A stretch of 64,000 nucleotides of DNA from Rhizomucor pusillus (lineage: Eukaryota > Mucoromycota > Mucoromycetes > Mucorales > Lichtheimiaceae): the NCBI GenBank assembly GCA_900175165.2, contig FWWN02000626.1, forward strand, positions 1-64,000, read 5' to 3'. A program made the position numbers and the translations under genes. Positions within the stretch are counted from its first letter, which is position 1. Every line of letters starts with the position of its first letter. Under the pieces are notes generated by a model. The model did no database searches. It saw only the letters and a program-made list of their open reading frames with translations, and was not told the DNA's origin. Below are positions 1-11,758 of this stretch, one piece after another.

Positions 1-290
1 TAAATGCGCTAAATGCGCTAAATGCGCTAAATGCGCTAAATGCGCTAAATGCGCTAAATGCGCCAAATGCGCTAAATGCGCTAAATGCGCCAAATGCGCT
101 AAATGCGCTAAATGCGCTAAATGCGCTAAATGCGCTAAATGCGCTAAATAATGCTAATAAATGCGCTAAATGCGCTAAATGCGCTAAATGCGCTAAATGC
201 GCTAAATGCGCTAAATGCGCTAAATGCGCTAAATGCGCTAAATGCGCTAAATGCGCTAAATGCGCTAAATGCGCTAAATGCGCTGAATGC
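1..290. repeat. 9-bp minisatellite, unit TAAATGCGC
   Basis: About 30 head-to-tail copies of TAAATGCGC run from the window edge to about 290. A few units carry CAAATGCGC (near 62 and 89). The array is interrupted once, around 145-160, by an extra AATAATGCTAA-like insertion that keeps the 9-bp phase nearly intact. Because 9 is a multiple of 3, the array reads as an open frame of repeated Asn-Ala-Leu. There is no other sign of coding. The array directly abuts the Tc1-like element that follows and is cut off by the window start, so its true length is unknown. Confidence 0.95.
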
Positions 291-291
291 G

Positions 292-1683
292 TTAAACTGC
301 ACTATTGCCTTTGATGACACTGCTGCAGGCCTCCGTGATTCTTTTTGATAAAGTGTCTTCCTGCAAAAACCTATGGGACTTAACCTTACTTTTTGCCACT
401 GCCAAGAATTGTTCTATTGGATTAAGCTCAGGAGAGTAAGTAGGAAGATACACACATTTATATCCTCGATACTCAATATACTTCTTAATGTTTGCATGCG
501 TATGAATGGGTGCATTATCCATAACTATATAGTGACCTTTCATATGTGGATGTTTGTCCATTTCATCGAGAGTTATTTTTAAGAAACTGATGTAGTGACC
601 AGTTACAGTTCCTGAGCTTATATATCCTTCAGCCTTTCTCTTCTTAGCAGGTCTTGGTTTTTTACGCCGACTGCAATCAAACCTGCGGCAGAGATAGCGC
701 CCAATATAGACGTTGTGTTTGCCCTCGTAGTAGGTCTGGTAACAATAGCACGGGAATTTTTTTTGGACCAAGCTCTTGAACGTTTCATGTTTATGTCAAA
801 AGCTGACTCGTCAAGAAACACGCAATTCGTCAGGAAGTACATATCTGTATTTTCCCATTTACAAACCCAATCGTACCGCTCATCAATCTTTGCTGGACTG
901 TTTCTCTGAATAGAATGAAAATCTGCTTTTTTCAACGAAAGGTTGCATTCACTTCTCATAAAGTTATAATAAACAGTACTGCGTGAAACTTTAAGATCAT
1001 GAAATCGCTTCAATAAATGCTCGGTCACTTCAACAACAGAAGCAGATGGATTAACATCATGAAGTTGATAAAGTCGCTCTATGCTCTTCGGTCAATATAC
1101 ACTTACGACCTACTTTTTTACAGCTCTCAAAAATACTATCAGGGCACACATTATACTGGTTAACCCATCTCTGTGCTGTTCGAATGTGAATGCCTAGCTG
1201 CTTCGCTGCAGCTGATGCACTCATACACTTTTCAATCTTCAGATCGAAAAACCTAGCTTTATACTGGACAGTATAACGCACATAATCCCGTTTTGTATTT
1301 GCCTCCTTCATACGGGTATCTACATCCTTTGGCTTTTCTATTAACATTGGGCAAGTCAGAGAAGATTCACTGGAAGCCAAACTTTTCAAGTACTCAGAAT
1401 GAGTAGCAATTGTCTCAACAATAAATTCATTCCGATCAACAATGTAGTCCATAGGCTCAGGCCCGCCATTCTCATCAACAACATTTCCATGCCCATCTTC
1501 ATATAAGAATATTGTACTCATGTTAAATTGTAAAGTATTTGAAAAACAAGAAATACCTGAAAAGAAAAACTCACTTCTGCCAAGAATTACGACATGACTT
1601 CCAAAGCAAGCGACGTGGTTTCTAAAAATACGACTTCCATTTTTGAAAATATGAAATTGACTTTGATTGGACAGTGACATCAA
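292..1683 (-). mobile_element. Tc1/IS630-type DNA transposon relic, copy 1 (broken transposase)
   Basis: Three minus-strand reading-frame blocks make up one decayed DDE transposase. The N-terminal block starts at a likely Met at 1521 and contains the motif DGHGNVV, followed by a helix-turn-helix region (AAAKQLGIHIRTAQRWV). The middle block (about 618-1028) carries FLDES, the expected first catalytic Asp. The C-terminal block (about 292-771) carries VMDNAPIH and SPELNPIE, the second Asp and the Glu of the DDE triad. The blocks lie in different frames: a break falls near 1030-1057 and another near 620-770. The triad residues survive but the element cannot make one protein. A second, more decayed relative lies at 33.4-34.6 kb. 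The sequence GACATCAATTTTGATTGG near 1674-1691 is a candidate terminus. Confidence 0.85.
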
Positions 1684-4135
1684 TTTTGATTGGCTGCGAC
1701 ATTGATTGTTGGAAGCACTGTATTAGAACTCCTTTTGAAACAATTAAGTCACGTGTTTCAATGTAACGGATTCACAATGTCAACAACCGCAGCAGGACCT
1801 GCGGCCGAGAAGACCATCATATCGGTCTTCGATGCCTGAGTACTTACGTCAATATTGGTCCTAAAAACAAAAAAATCCCCATATTTATATCATAGATAAA
1901 CATATACATTATTGAAGTCAATTCTATCTGGTTTTCTTTCTAACGAACTAACGCAAGTCCGAAGTCCCAATCCGAAACACTGAATCACTGATTTTCCGTG
2001 GCGACAGACAAGCTGAAGCCATAGTATTATATCTATATGTTATATGCAGAATGTAAAGACTCTGAGCCCCTTTAGCCTCTGGCTGCTCCTGATGATGAGT
2101 CTTCAAGAAATAAACTGATAAGCATACCTTCGCGACACATACAACTCTGTCCCTTTCAATTCTTTACACATGGATGTCATTAATGTACACCCACCAGCTA
2201 AATAAGTTTCGTCATTTCACACCGCCTGATATGTTTGCTTATTATGTATTCTAAGAGGCTTTATTCCATTCCAACCTGTCGGTCGTAATTAGGCTATTGA
2301 AAAAATGCGTGACTCGTCCGGTCCAGGGTATTCCTGTCGCGCTTTATTTTTTATTGAGGTATACCCTTTCGAGCGTAGTGTGATTTCACTGACTTCCTGC
2401 ATCTACGTGGCCACACTCAAGGTCTTTGACTGCTAGCAACAGCTGAGGGAGAAGCTCTGGGCTAAACGGCACGAGGCTCTTGAGTGGGTTCGGAATGCAT
2501 ACCTGGAGGGGGTTGGCTCTACTGGCCTCTCTCCTTCCATGGTCCCTCTCCGAAATCTGCGCTGGCTGTCTTCAAGGTGGTTCAGGATGGGTTTCAGCTT
2601 GATCGCTCGAAAGGATAGCACTGCAATCCACGTTTGGTGCACGTCGGGCACTTATTACCCAAATGGAAATCCTTCTTCTATCTTCCGCGCCCAAATCAAA
2701 AGGTACTGTAAGTGCACGACTTGGATTTCCTAGTCGTTGGTACATTTGAGGTCATAAAATCTCACTCACTTTTCTGGGCTCTCATCGTGCTATGTGTGCA
2801 AGAGCGCTTGTGATTACGACGAGACATATTTCGGGCGTTACATTGCTCGTCTCCCTTTTGAGCACTGCATATTAGCCAGCGTGGGTGTCTCTCAGTCGTG
2901 GCTGGAAGCTCTTAACGTTTCTGCCAGCTGTTCACAGATCTCGTTATGCTTGTAGCTGAAACCATTTTCCTAGTTTGAAGACTGGCTATGTATATGAGGA
3001 TGTTAACCCATTGATTGACACTGACCTCGTATTGCTTTAGCAGGATGTCAATTATCACGGTTGACAAAAGATGTAGTTCTTTACTCAAGGCAAGGGTTGC
3101 ACCGTTCCAGACTGTCCCAAACTTCCCCTATTGCGTCGTCTTGTGGAGCGCTTTAGCGTTACGTGATTGTCACCACTTCGGTGATTATAAATCCCTGCCG
3201 CGCCGTTACTGCATCTTGCTCGACATTGTTTCCTGGCGTACATATATTTTTTTAGCCGAGCAGCATTCATGTCCACGTGATAGCTCCACAGGATCTATGC
3301 TCACTCAGCATAAGCTGTAGACTTGCTTGGGTTAAACAATTGATTTACGCGCTCTATATATGAGTTTCTATTATGCTACGTTCCGTGTCGCTCAAACAGC
3401 TCATCTGTTATTTTATGTTAAACAATGCGTTGACCCGTCCATTGTGTTTCGTGTCATCCAAACGCTCGCCCACTTTCGTCTAAATTAGAGGGGATAGGAT
3501 ATCGGCTTAGGTTAAAGAACAGGTAGGCCCGTTCATTATTCAAGGTGGCAATGCAGAGTCTGTTAGTCATGACTCGTTTTCACATTCTCGAATCAGACTC
3601 CTGGGCCTTGGGTCTCACGCCTTTTGGCCACATTTTCGCTGACAGTGGACCAACCGTCCTTCCAACACTATATACGAGACAGTGATAGAATCTTGCGTAG
3701 CATCAATAGCACTGCTAAATCCCGGGCGCTTTGCTTTACTAACCATAATCCTGACGGAGTCATGACGAATAAGTAAATCTATCGCGTATCCATCATACTC
3801 TATACAACGTATCGCTTTGCAAAAGGATGACCGAAATGAACATTGCAGCTGTTCTTGAGTAATATATTGGATACGTCCGTGCTATAGGCTTTGGTAATTT
3901 ATTAAGAGAATAAGCATCACCGCAGTAACCTTACATGTCCGTCAAGCTTAGCGATATAATAGCATTCTCTCAAAGTGTCCTACTAGTTAGTAGCGTGTGA
4001 AGGGTTACCATAATCAGGGAGGCGCCCCCCTCAATCTCCCCATTTTAGAAACGCTGATTTCGGGCATGATGTTCGTTTCCGCATTTATTATTGTACGAGA
4101 ACTCTCCGCAAAAGTCTTGTCGTCCGTGCCTCGAA
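1684..4135. other. gene-free interval with decayed sequence
   Basis: No convincing gene is seen in about 2.4 kb. A plus-strand stretch at about 2440-2730 is open for some 95 codons and has a plausible residue mix, but I recognise no family. It may be transposon debris. A weak set of related segments starts with GTTAAA at 3331, 3417 and 3511, spaced 86 and 94 bases. The interval lies between the Tc1-like relic and the END3 start codon. Confidence 0.5.
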
Positions 4136-5782
4136 ATGTCTGTAATCACATCTGCCGAGAAGGCTAAATATGCCGAAATCTTCCAAGCTCGCGGACACGT
4201 CAATGGTTACATGTCCGGTACGCAGACTCGATAATTTCCAGCCGTGCCAAGGAAGCAGTAGTAATCGACGTATTCGTAGGTGCCACTGCCAGAGATGTAT
4301 TACTGAACTCGAATCTTCCACCGAACCGACTTGAGCGTATATGGTAAGAATTTGATACGTGCTCAGTTTAGACTTTGAAAAGATAGATCTGATAGCATTT
4401 GTTTAAGGGATCTAGCAGATATCGACAAAGACGGCAATCTGGACTTTGAAGAATTCTGTATAGCTATGCATCTTACCTTTGACTGTATCAACGGTGTCGA
4501 GCCGCCAATGACACTCCCTCCCAGCTTGGTTCCTCCGAATAAGAGCCATTTGCTGGGCAGTATCCAGGCGCAACCGACCGGCGTGTATCCACAACCAACT
4601 GGCATTTATCCCCAACAAACCGGCTACCATTCTTCTCCGGGTATGGGTGGTTTGCAACCACAGCCGACCGGCCTGATGCCCCAGCAAACTGGATATTCCA
4701 CTCAATATCAGCAACATCCACAATACACTGCAAACTCTCCTCAGTATATTGGCTATACACAATCCGCACCAGCTACGCCTGAATTCAGCTGGGATATGAC
4801 ATCGGATGATATGACTAGTTATCAAAACATCTATTCCAAGTATGCAAACGATACTGGCAAAGTCAAATGTAAGGCTGCTAAGTACAGCTGTAATTGCCAT
4901 CTAAAGACACACAATTAATTATCGCTTGGAATGTAGTTGGCCAAATGGAAGATTTCTACGCAACCTTGGGTTTATCACGAACTGACCTCACAAATGCCTG
5001 GTAAGTAAACGACACGTGCTAACAACGTTCACAGCTCTGACGATTTGCGATAGGACCCTTGTTGATGTTAACCACACTCACGCCCTTACTCAAGACCAAT
5101 GCATCTTGTTTTATCACATTTTGAACCAGAGAACCAAAGGAGCACCTATACCAAAGACGCTACCGCCGGATCTGCACGATGCCTTTGCAGGAGAATACGC
5201 AGCTGATTTCGGCGAACGTCCAGGATCAGGCAGCGGCGCTCGCAAAGGCAACAGTACACCGATGTCTAAGAGTGCACAGTTGGCAGACAGCTATGTCAAC
5301 CGTCTAGGAGCAGCCAGTACATCCTTGACCTCCAAAGGTAGCACATAGCGATGACATGCATCTATCTGTATTAACGCATTTAAATTACATCAGGATCATC
5401 CGTAAAGGGCAACAAGTATGACGAAGAAGATATGTTGAAGCGCGAGCTTGCAGAGCTCAAGGCTCGAGTGCAGGAGGCAGAGCGCCGCGTCAACACAGCT
5501 GAAGATGATGATTCTTACGACTCCTTTGCATCCCGCCCTCTCAGAGATCAGTTCCAAGCCTTATATGACTACAAGCTTCGGCAACTGACGGACCAGGCTG
5601 ATGTAGAGGAGAAGGTCAGGAAACAGGAACGAGATATCGAAGCTGCCAGAGATGCTGTTCGGCGTCTAAACAGAATCGTGGATGATGTCCGAAGCAAGAA
5701 GAGAGAACTGGAGAGTCTGCTTGAAGAGCGGCGGATGGAAGTCCAGAAGACGTTGCGGCTCATGAATGGCGAAAGAACTTAA
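4136..5782 (+). CDS. END3: End3-like actin cytoskeleton/endocytosis adaptor
   Basis: Predicted exons are 4136-4217, 4280-4343, 4408-4868, 4937-5000, 5054-5337 and 5394-5782. They join to 1344 nt, a 447-residue protein, with consensus GT-AG borders. An N-terminal EH domain (residues about 5-105) carries the EF-hand-like loop DIDKDGNLDFEEF. It is followed by a segment rich in PTG/PQQTGY, then an EF-type region (about 205-260) with the End3-typical LFYHILNQR-like helix, and a C-terminal coiled coil (about 330-445) matching End3 repeats. In yeast, End3 joins Pan1 and Sla1 at cortical actin patches and drives endocytic internalisation. The start was chosen because it opens directly onto the EH domain. 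Converges on the BCAS3-like gene with 106 bases between stops. The family call rests on recognised motifs; Pan1/Ede1-like EH proteins are the alternative, but the C-terminal half fits End3. Confidence 0.88.
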
Positions 5783-5888
5783 AACATAGCACGCTACACA
5801 CTAGATTGTAATGGGAATATACATGACTGAATTTATTCCATGTCCATTTTAACTCTGAAATTTAAAGCACTGTTACTCTCACTAGTAT

Positions 5889-8800
5889 TTACAAATCTTC
5901 TCGGGGTATTTTTTCTGCAAGTATTGATTCACTTGGATGAGCGACCTCGTTGTCCCCATCCGGCGAAAACAATTGATCCGCTACGCCTTCTTCTTCACCG
6001 TGGGTCGGTGGGATATCCTGCTCACCATCGTCAAATTGTATCAAAGAACTGCCATGCATTGTAGTTGGTCGGAAATTGGCTGCATTGAAACGGGAATCCA
6101 ACAGTAGCAAATCCTCGGGGCTAGGCCCACTTCCCATATTAATCAAGTGAGCATCCTCAAAAGAAATCGTCGAAGGCGACGATCTCGCTATGTGCCCTCC
6201 TGGGACCAGCGGCTGCTGTAATGAATGGGCGCCTGCACTGGAGGATAGCCGTTTGTATCCCGACGGACTGCTACCATACGAAAAACCAGTGGGGGATGGA
6301 GTTGGGAACATGGTTTGCATCGCCTTGGAAATATTATCTAAATTTGAATACAATCAGAATTGCAGTTCATTAGCGTCTAGGTCTGCCTGCTAACCCACCT
6401 TCCAGTTCTGCGCACGCATCATCCAAATTCTCTTCGCCCTGGTTGGCAGTTCGCGTCATAGTCTTGTTAACGCGGTCGATGCGGCTAGAATACGGCTCTG
6501 GCATATTTAGACGGACGCTGACAATCTCTGTAGGCGGTATTTCGTCCTGATTCCAGAGAGCCTCCTCTAATTCCTTATCATGCTTTGTGAAAGTCTGGAA
6601 ACTGAATTGTGTATAAGCCCACAGTGGGATTTCGTAAGAAGGATATGTGTTGATTTCAGCAAACGAGAGCCAAGGTCTATGCCTCTTGGTGAGCTCCGTG
6701 CCTTCTGGAAAAGCGATTTTGACCTCTTTCCAATCCGTCTTGCGTGCCACAGCCCATTCGGCTATATCTTCCTGCTTAACATTTAGGTCTATTTTCTCCA
6801 CCACGCGAGTATGCTCTCTTTTCTTGACCGTCGATTTTGTGACCCAGCATCGATGTAGAGTCAAGATTCCTTCTGGATGAATAGAGTACATATCTTGATA
6901 CCCAACTGTATCGTCCGAGTGGAGTTTATATTCATCTTCCAACGCAGACGAGGACTCCTCTTCATCAAATCCGAATAAGCGGTTATCATTCGCTTTGTCA
7001 TTTGCAGAGATCCAAGCATGCTGCGAGCGGTTACTCTGTGATGTATCGCTTGTATTGATAGATGAGCCAAGGGACGATAGCATTGCATTGAAACCGGTCG
7101 ATGCATGCTGCTTTAGTGAATCCAGCGAGGTTGCCGAAGAAAGACTTTGGGATCGTATGGGTTTGTTTCCATGCAATAGATAGGGAGGTCGAGCAGGATG
7201 CAGAAATGCCGTAGCAAGCTTGACGTGTGCAGATCTTGATGGATGGACCTGCGAGGCCTGTGATGGAGGATGATAAAACGATTGGATCGGATAGGCAGTC
7301 ATAGCCGAAGGATCTTCCTGTGCTTCTACTTGAACTGGTCGCCTTTGCTTTATACGGACGACAGATCCAAGAGATGTACTCTATATTTCAAGCGTAAATA
7401 AAGGCGTAATCCTAATTAAGTTTTGTTGACATACCTGATCCATTCTACGGTAGTTGCCCCAAGGTCTGATTAAGGGATTATTGATCCGTCCAGTGACGTG
7501 GCCTATGATATCAGGTTTCCCACCGTAAGGATTGATAGCATACACGTGCGATGTGCCCCGTGCAGTCGTCACAGCGCACCACATGGAGTCAGCTGAAAAT
7601 TGACAGTCTTCTACCATGGCGTCAGTGTAGCCTCGCGATAGGCTATACAAATGCGATACATTGCCAGAGAAATGCAAGCTGGGCATGAGGGCAAATACGT
7701 GAAATGTGTGTCCTTGCTTCGAAGCGGATAAGAGCAATGTTCCAGCCGAGTTAAAAGCGAGACATGAAAGTGGATGTGTGTGAGGCCTAAAGTGTGCTTC
7801 GACTGACGTCGCAGAGCTACGCTGTGGCAAATTGGACAACTTTGCAACGTCTCGGATCATTATCTAACAGCAGCGAATTAGCACCATTCTCTTCAGCGTT
7901 GATTTTAATATCCTGAATATGCTCACCATTCCTGCAGGCGATGCCTTTTTGGAAGAGGAAGAGCTTGCAGACAGTGTATTCGAAGGCATAATAGGGCTGG
8001 CAATCCTATCATCCGACCTGGTTGTTACAGGTAAGCCAGCAGCCGGAGGAGATGCTGTCCCGGAAAATGGCATAGATCCTGGTGAGATCTTTGTAGCATC
8101 CATCATCAATGGGTTACTGCTACTAAAATAATTGGACAGGCGCTGATAGCCATACTCTCCAAGAGTCTTGACTCCACTGACAACTTCCTTTGCGATATCT
8201 TTGGCAGCACCCTTGACATCCTTATCACCTTGAAGGACTCCTAGGCTTCCGATACCTTTGGATTGCCCCATTACCGGGTCTTTATTGACGACGGTGGCAT
8301 TTGTGCCATACGCAATATATCGTGAACCTAGCGCGAATATAGGCCCTGTCGCAGGATCGTGGTATACATCCGTTATGGGTCCCGATAGCTGATTGAAATC
8401 CTCACGATTCAAAACCATCAGTGCAGATTTGTAACAAGATATGCAACCCTGAGAAACTTTAGCGTCAATGGCGGGCATATATTTTGTAATTGATTGATAC
8501 GCACCAGTACGATTGCTATCGAACTGCTCTTGACGCAAGTAATTCTCGCGGGATCTTCATCGACATAAAACGTTGGAAACTCCTTGATGAATTCATGCTT
8601 TGCAAGAGAATATATTCGTAGAATGGAGGTTTGAGAAGTAACATAATTAGACCGGATAGACGAGCCAGAATCGCGTCGATCATGACTATTCGTTTCAACT
8701 TCTTCGCTGTCTTTTGTCATCCTTCATCGCATACTCCAAATGTGAGTAAAGACAAATGCAAGAAATGCAGCCTGATATAACTTACACGACAGCCAGTAAT

Positions 8801-9391
8801 GGATCTTGCCTATCGTTCCTCCCATTTTCGAGGATATGCAAGTATGATACGTATCCTTGCTCCGCCTTATCTCTCACAGAACAGATCTCATGGACGTTGT
8901 CTGGATTTGAGACATCCCAGACCTGGAATCCGTCTTGATAACCAAGAAGTAGACAAAGCCGTCTGATGTAAAGTGTAAGTACCAAATCAAATATGATATA
9001 GTCTAGTCTGGATCCTTACGCGGTAGCATCCTTGTTCCTGGACTCGATAGACTGAAACGTTGCAAAGGTGGGCTTGTCGGGCCCGTCCTCGTCTTCCGAC
9101 TTGTCTTGCTTAGTCAACTGAGCAGGCGGACTAGGTGGCTGTTGTCGTTGCTGCTGGTACAAGTATGGTGCTTGGGATGCCTCGTTGAAGGGAAAGCTTG
9201 ACCTGCGTTTGGGTAGGTTGGAAGCAACATACGACGAGAGTCGAGAAAGGCCAGAAGATAAGGACTCGAAAGAGGTTGGATCTCTTTTATTCGAATGTGA
9301 GATTACTAATTGCAGTGCCTTTTACAATACAATACCTCAAGAACCTTGGCTCAGCTCGAACACCCGAGTGGAGATTTGTTTGCTGCTGCAT
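5889..9391 (-). CDS. BCAS3-like WD40 protein (autophagy/phagophore family)
   Basis: Eight exons on the minus strand join exactly to 1029 codons: 9391-9336, 9283-9020, 8962-8786, 8721-8511, 8448-7927, 7863-7435, 7380-6399 and 6337-5889. Residues about 100-560 form a seven-bladed WD40 propeller, with DGFQVWDV early and an AHFRPHTHPLSCLAF blade later. Residues about 650-880 form the BCAS3 C-terminal domain, including a GILTLHRCWV strand. The N-terminus is Gln/Pro-rich and the tail is Ser-rich. Human BCAS3 works with PHAF1 at the phagophore and related plant ATG18 homologues carry the same domain; a role in autophagy-linked membranes is therefore inferred. The start at 9391 depends on a 52-nt first intron that restores the frame. 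The opposite-frame openness around 7864-7927 is read as an intron because it has consensus ends and a branch-like GCTAAT. Confidence 0.85.
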
Positions 9392-9754
9392 AGAACGTTA
9401 TTGTTGCTGCGGTGTGAGATGCAGGTGATGTTCAGGTTTTAAATGACGGTGCAGCTTGTATATATTAAAAGAAGCTCAACAATGACTTGAGATATGATAG
9501 TTGGTTCTTTTAGGCTCAGAGAGTTGCTGGACGATTGTTTGTGCAATTATACAAGGGCAGGGCAGTGCCTGGAGGAGTAAAGGATGAGTTGAGTTGCATG
9601 AAGCGGACTTGTGGACTGAATCAGCTGAATCTGGATCTAATTCAGTTTTCTCCACTTAAATTTGGACACTTCATCTATCATTTTTGAACACTCACGTAAC
9701 TTGATGTGTACAAAAAATTTATTCTTTGGAAACCTCAGGACTATGTTTAGACAA
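9392..9754. other. gene-free interval
   Basis: Upstream side of the BCAS3-like gene. It should hold that gene's promoter. No clear TATA box, repeat or coding signal stands out before the inverted-repeat arm at 9755. Confidence 0.5.
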
Positions 9755-9812
9755 TAAAGAAGAGGTACCGACCGTGAGAGGCACTTCGTCGTCATCGTGT
9801 ATGTTTGATTTC
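9755..9812 (-). repeat. left arm of a ~60-bp inverted repeat
   Basis: The reverse complement of this stretch matches 12670-12730 almost base for base: GAAATCAAACATACAC, then TGACGACGA, CCTCTCACGGTCG and TACCTCTTCTTTA are shared in order, with a 3-nt indel and a few substitutions. The arm ends exactly where reverse-transcriptase homology begins. The arms lie 2.86 kb apart and may be copies of one dispersed repeat or the ends of a composite insertion. Confidence 0.85.
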
Positions 9813-10720
9813 TCAAACCGGCTTCATGCAAAACCGTTTCATTGGAGATAATGGGTTGGTAACACGACTGGCCATGGACATGGCACAGAAATACAACCTA
9901 CCTGGAATAGCCTTACTATTGGATCAGGAGAAAACATATGATAGAGTACATCCACAATATCTCCAAGCATGCTTACAGAAATTCGGTTCCCCAGACTCCT
10001 TAGTCCATTCAATCCTTGGACTCTTCTTCCAAACACAACTCTACATCAATATCAATGGGCACCTATCGGCTCCATGAATACAGCGAAGAGGACTATGTGA
10101 AGGTGATCCATTATGTATCTCCAACCTTGTTCGACCTTTGTATGGAACCGTTACTTCGAACAATTCAAGCGTCACCTCGCATTTCTGGCTTCCATTTTTC
10201 AATGCACCTCGCCAATCAGTAGACTGAACACGCGCCGACATCAATCCGCACCATTTGTGAATATATGGCCTACGCTGATGATGTCTTAGTTTTCCTCACC
10301 AACCCAGACGAACTCCGTACACTCCTTGCAATCCTGAACCTATATGGCCGAGCATCCAATGCCAGACTTAATCGAGAAAAGACTGTGGCAGTTTCCCTCA
10401 ATAACTGCACCCACACTACATGGATCCACATCCTACAAGCTGAAGGTATTTCCAATTGGTTTGACCGGACACCATCAATCGGAACGGCATACCTCGGTTA
10501 CCCATTGACCAGCAGCAAAGCGCAACTCCAAGCCTTTTTAGAGATGCTGCTACGAAAACACGCGCTTACGCTCAGTTTCTATCCCAACGATCTCTATCAA
10601 TGATGGGTCGCGCCTTAGTAGCCAACTCGCTCCTGTTAGCACATGTCTGGCATTGCATACGCATCCTGCCAGTGCCCTTCTCTTTTCTGGTCGTCGATCA
10701 TGTATCTACTCATTATGTCT
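9813..10720 (+). mobile_element. degenerate LINE reverse transcriptase fragment
   Basis: This is a plus-strand relic of a non-LTR retrotransposon RT. The first block (about 9813-10077) has GFMQNRFIGDNG and LLLDQEKTYDRVHP, the RT finger/palm region. A frame change follows near 10078-10120, then FDLCMEPLLRTI (about 10128-10165). The catalytic YADD box appears in MAYADDVLVF at about 10265. Another frame change lies near 10600, where the sequence continues as a RALVANSLLL-like thumb segment. No endonuclease or 3' end is attached. The multiple frame breaks mean it is dead. Its 5' boundary coincides with the inverted-repeat arm. Confidence 0.85.
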
Positions 10721-11473
10721 CTGCCTGAAAGTTTCGTTAACGTGCTCCACCATTCACTATATTTTGAAAACAAGACACTGCATGGATTCTCACGATATTG
10801 CGGATAAAAGTCTATCATTTCTAACGTCTGAAAGTATAAGAAAGCTAAAGATGAACGATCTGACGCGTATCCTCGATCACGAAATCTTTATGTTTTGAAG
10901 CCGAAATATCAAGGTAAACTTATTATACTTATGTGCCGGCAGACTTACTAGTTGTATATAAGAAGAAGGAAGGGGGGAGAGAGGATGTGTATGTGGTGAA
11001 TATAAAACAAAGGTATACTTGTTATTGATTCATTTATCTTAACAGAAACGCTCGTCAAAAATATAGTGCTGTACCTTCATACTTACCAGGAGTATTTGGA
11101 AAATCAAAAGAAAGTGGGCGTTGAGGTGATACGCTAGGAAATATTTGAATAATAATAAAAGAAAACTCAAGACTTGATTTATTCAGTTCTCAATATGTCT
11201 AAATTCTTAAACGATGTCCATAAAAGTTTATACCGCTTAGGAAAACAGCAATAACAAAAATAGCGACAAGTCAAAAAGAGTAACATGACAACGATACTTT
11301 TTTATAGCCAGAACTAGGCCGCGTTTTATTTGCTAGAAGCGTCGCAATGAGAGGCTTAAGCGAGAACACAGCGAATGAAAAGCGACATGATTTTGAGGGT
11401 TGCGACATCTATTTCTGAAAACACTGTGTCCAGAAAATTGTATCCGTCGTTACCGCATCTTGATGCTTTACTT
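10721..11473. other. gene-free interval
   Basis: AT-rich sequence between the LINE relic and the secreted-protein gene. I see no gene. It presumably includes the 3' untranslated region of the minus-strand gene ending at 11474. Confidence 0.45.
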
Positions 11474-11662
11474 CTAAGGGCCGCTCATACACGTGAAAAT
11501 AGTATCGGCTTCGCATCCGGTGCCTTGACACAGGTCAACACTCTTCGTACACGTCGAGCCTCCAGGGCATTGTTCGCAAGACTTCACACATCCACAAATG
11601 GCTTGAGCGTTTTGAGTGAAAACAAGGCCAAGGACAAATAAGACGACAAGCGTGGGCTTCAT
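11474..11662 (-). CDS. small secreted cysteine-rich protein (62 aa, 8 Cys)
   Basis: A single-exon frame encodes 62 residues. The first 21 form a textbook signal peptide: Met-Lys-Pro, a hydrophobic core VVLFVLGLVF, then a small-residue AQA cleavage site. The mature part of about 41 residues contains eight cysteines with spacing C-1-C-3-C-2-C-5-C-6-C-4-C-7-C, suggesting four disulfides. A TATAAATA box lies 89-96 nt upstream on the coding strand. Small secreted Cys-rich proteins in fungi include effectors, antimicrobial-type peptides and cell-wall proteins. I do not recognise this one and assign no activity. It sits among transposon relics, between two inverted-repeat arms, yet shows no break. 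Short length leaves some risk that it is a chance frame, but signal peptide plus eight Cys plus TATA box argues against that. Confidence 0.72.
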   Translation of the reverse strand: MKPTLVVLFVLGLVFTQNAQAICGCVKSCEQCPGGSTCTKSVDLCQGTGCEADTIFTCMSGP

Positions 11663-11750
11663 TGTAGCTTGTTGATTCTACACGGATTCCAGAGAGTCGA
11701 GTAGAGTAGTTTGAATAAAATAAAGCACACTCTTTGGCGTGAATGCACAG

Positions 11751-11758
11751 TATTTATA
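11751..11758 (-). promoter_or_regulatory. TATA box of the 8-Cys secreted protein gene
   Basis: Read on the minus strand this is TATAAATA, 89-96 nt before the ATG at 11662. That leaves room for a short 5' untranslated leader. Confidence 0.6.

Noticed and set aside
1..290. Repeat array as a CRISPR or telomere
   Set aside because: Units are contiguous 9-mers with no spacers, and the unit is not a telomere repeat type (no TTAGGG-like G-run).
151..348. Asn-Ala-Leu repeat protein
   Set aside because: A by-product of a 9-bp array; no flanking coding signal.
7864..7927. Coding-looking frame inside the BCAS3-like gene
   Set aside because: It has GTGAGC...TTAG ends and a branch-like GCTAAT, and removing it keeps both flanking exons in frame.
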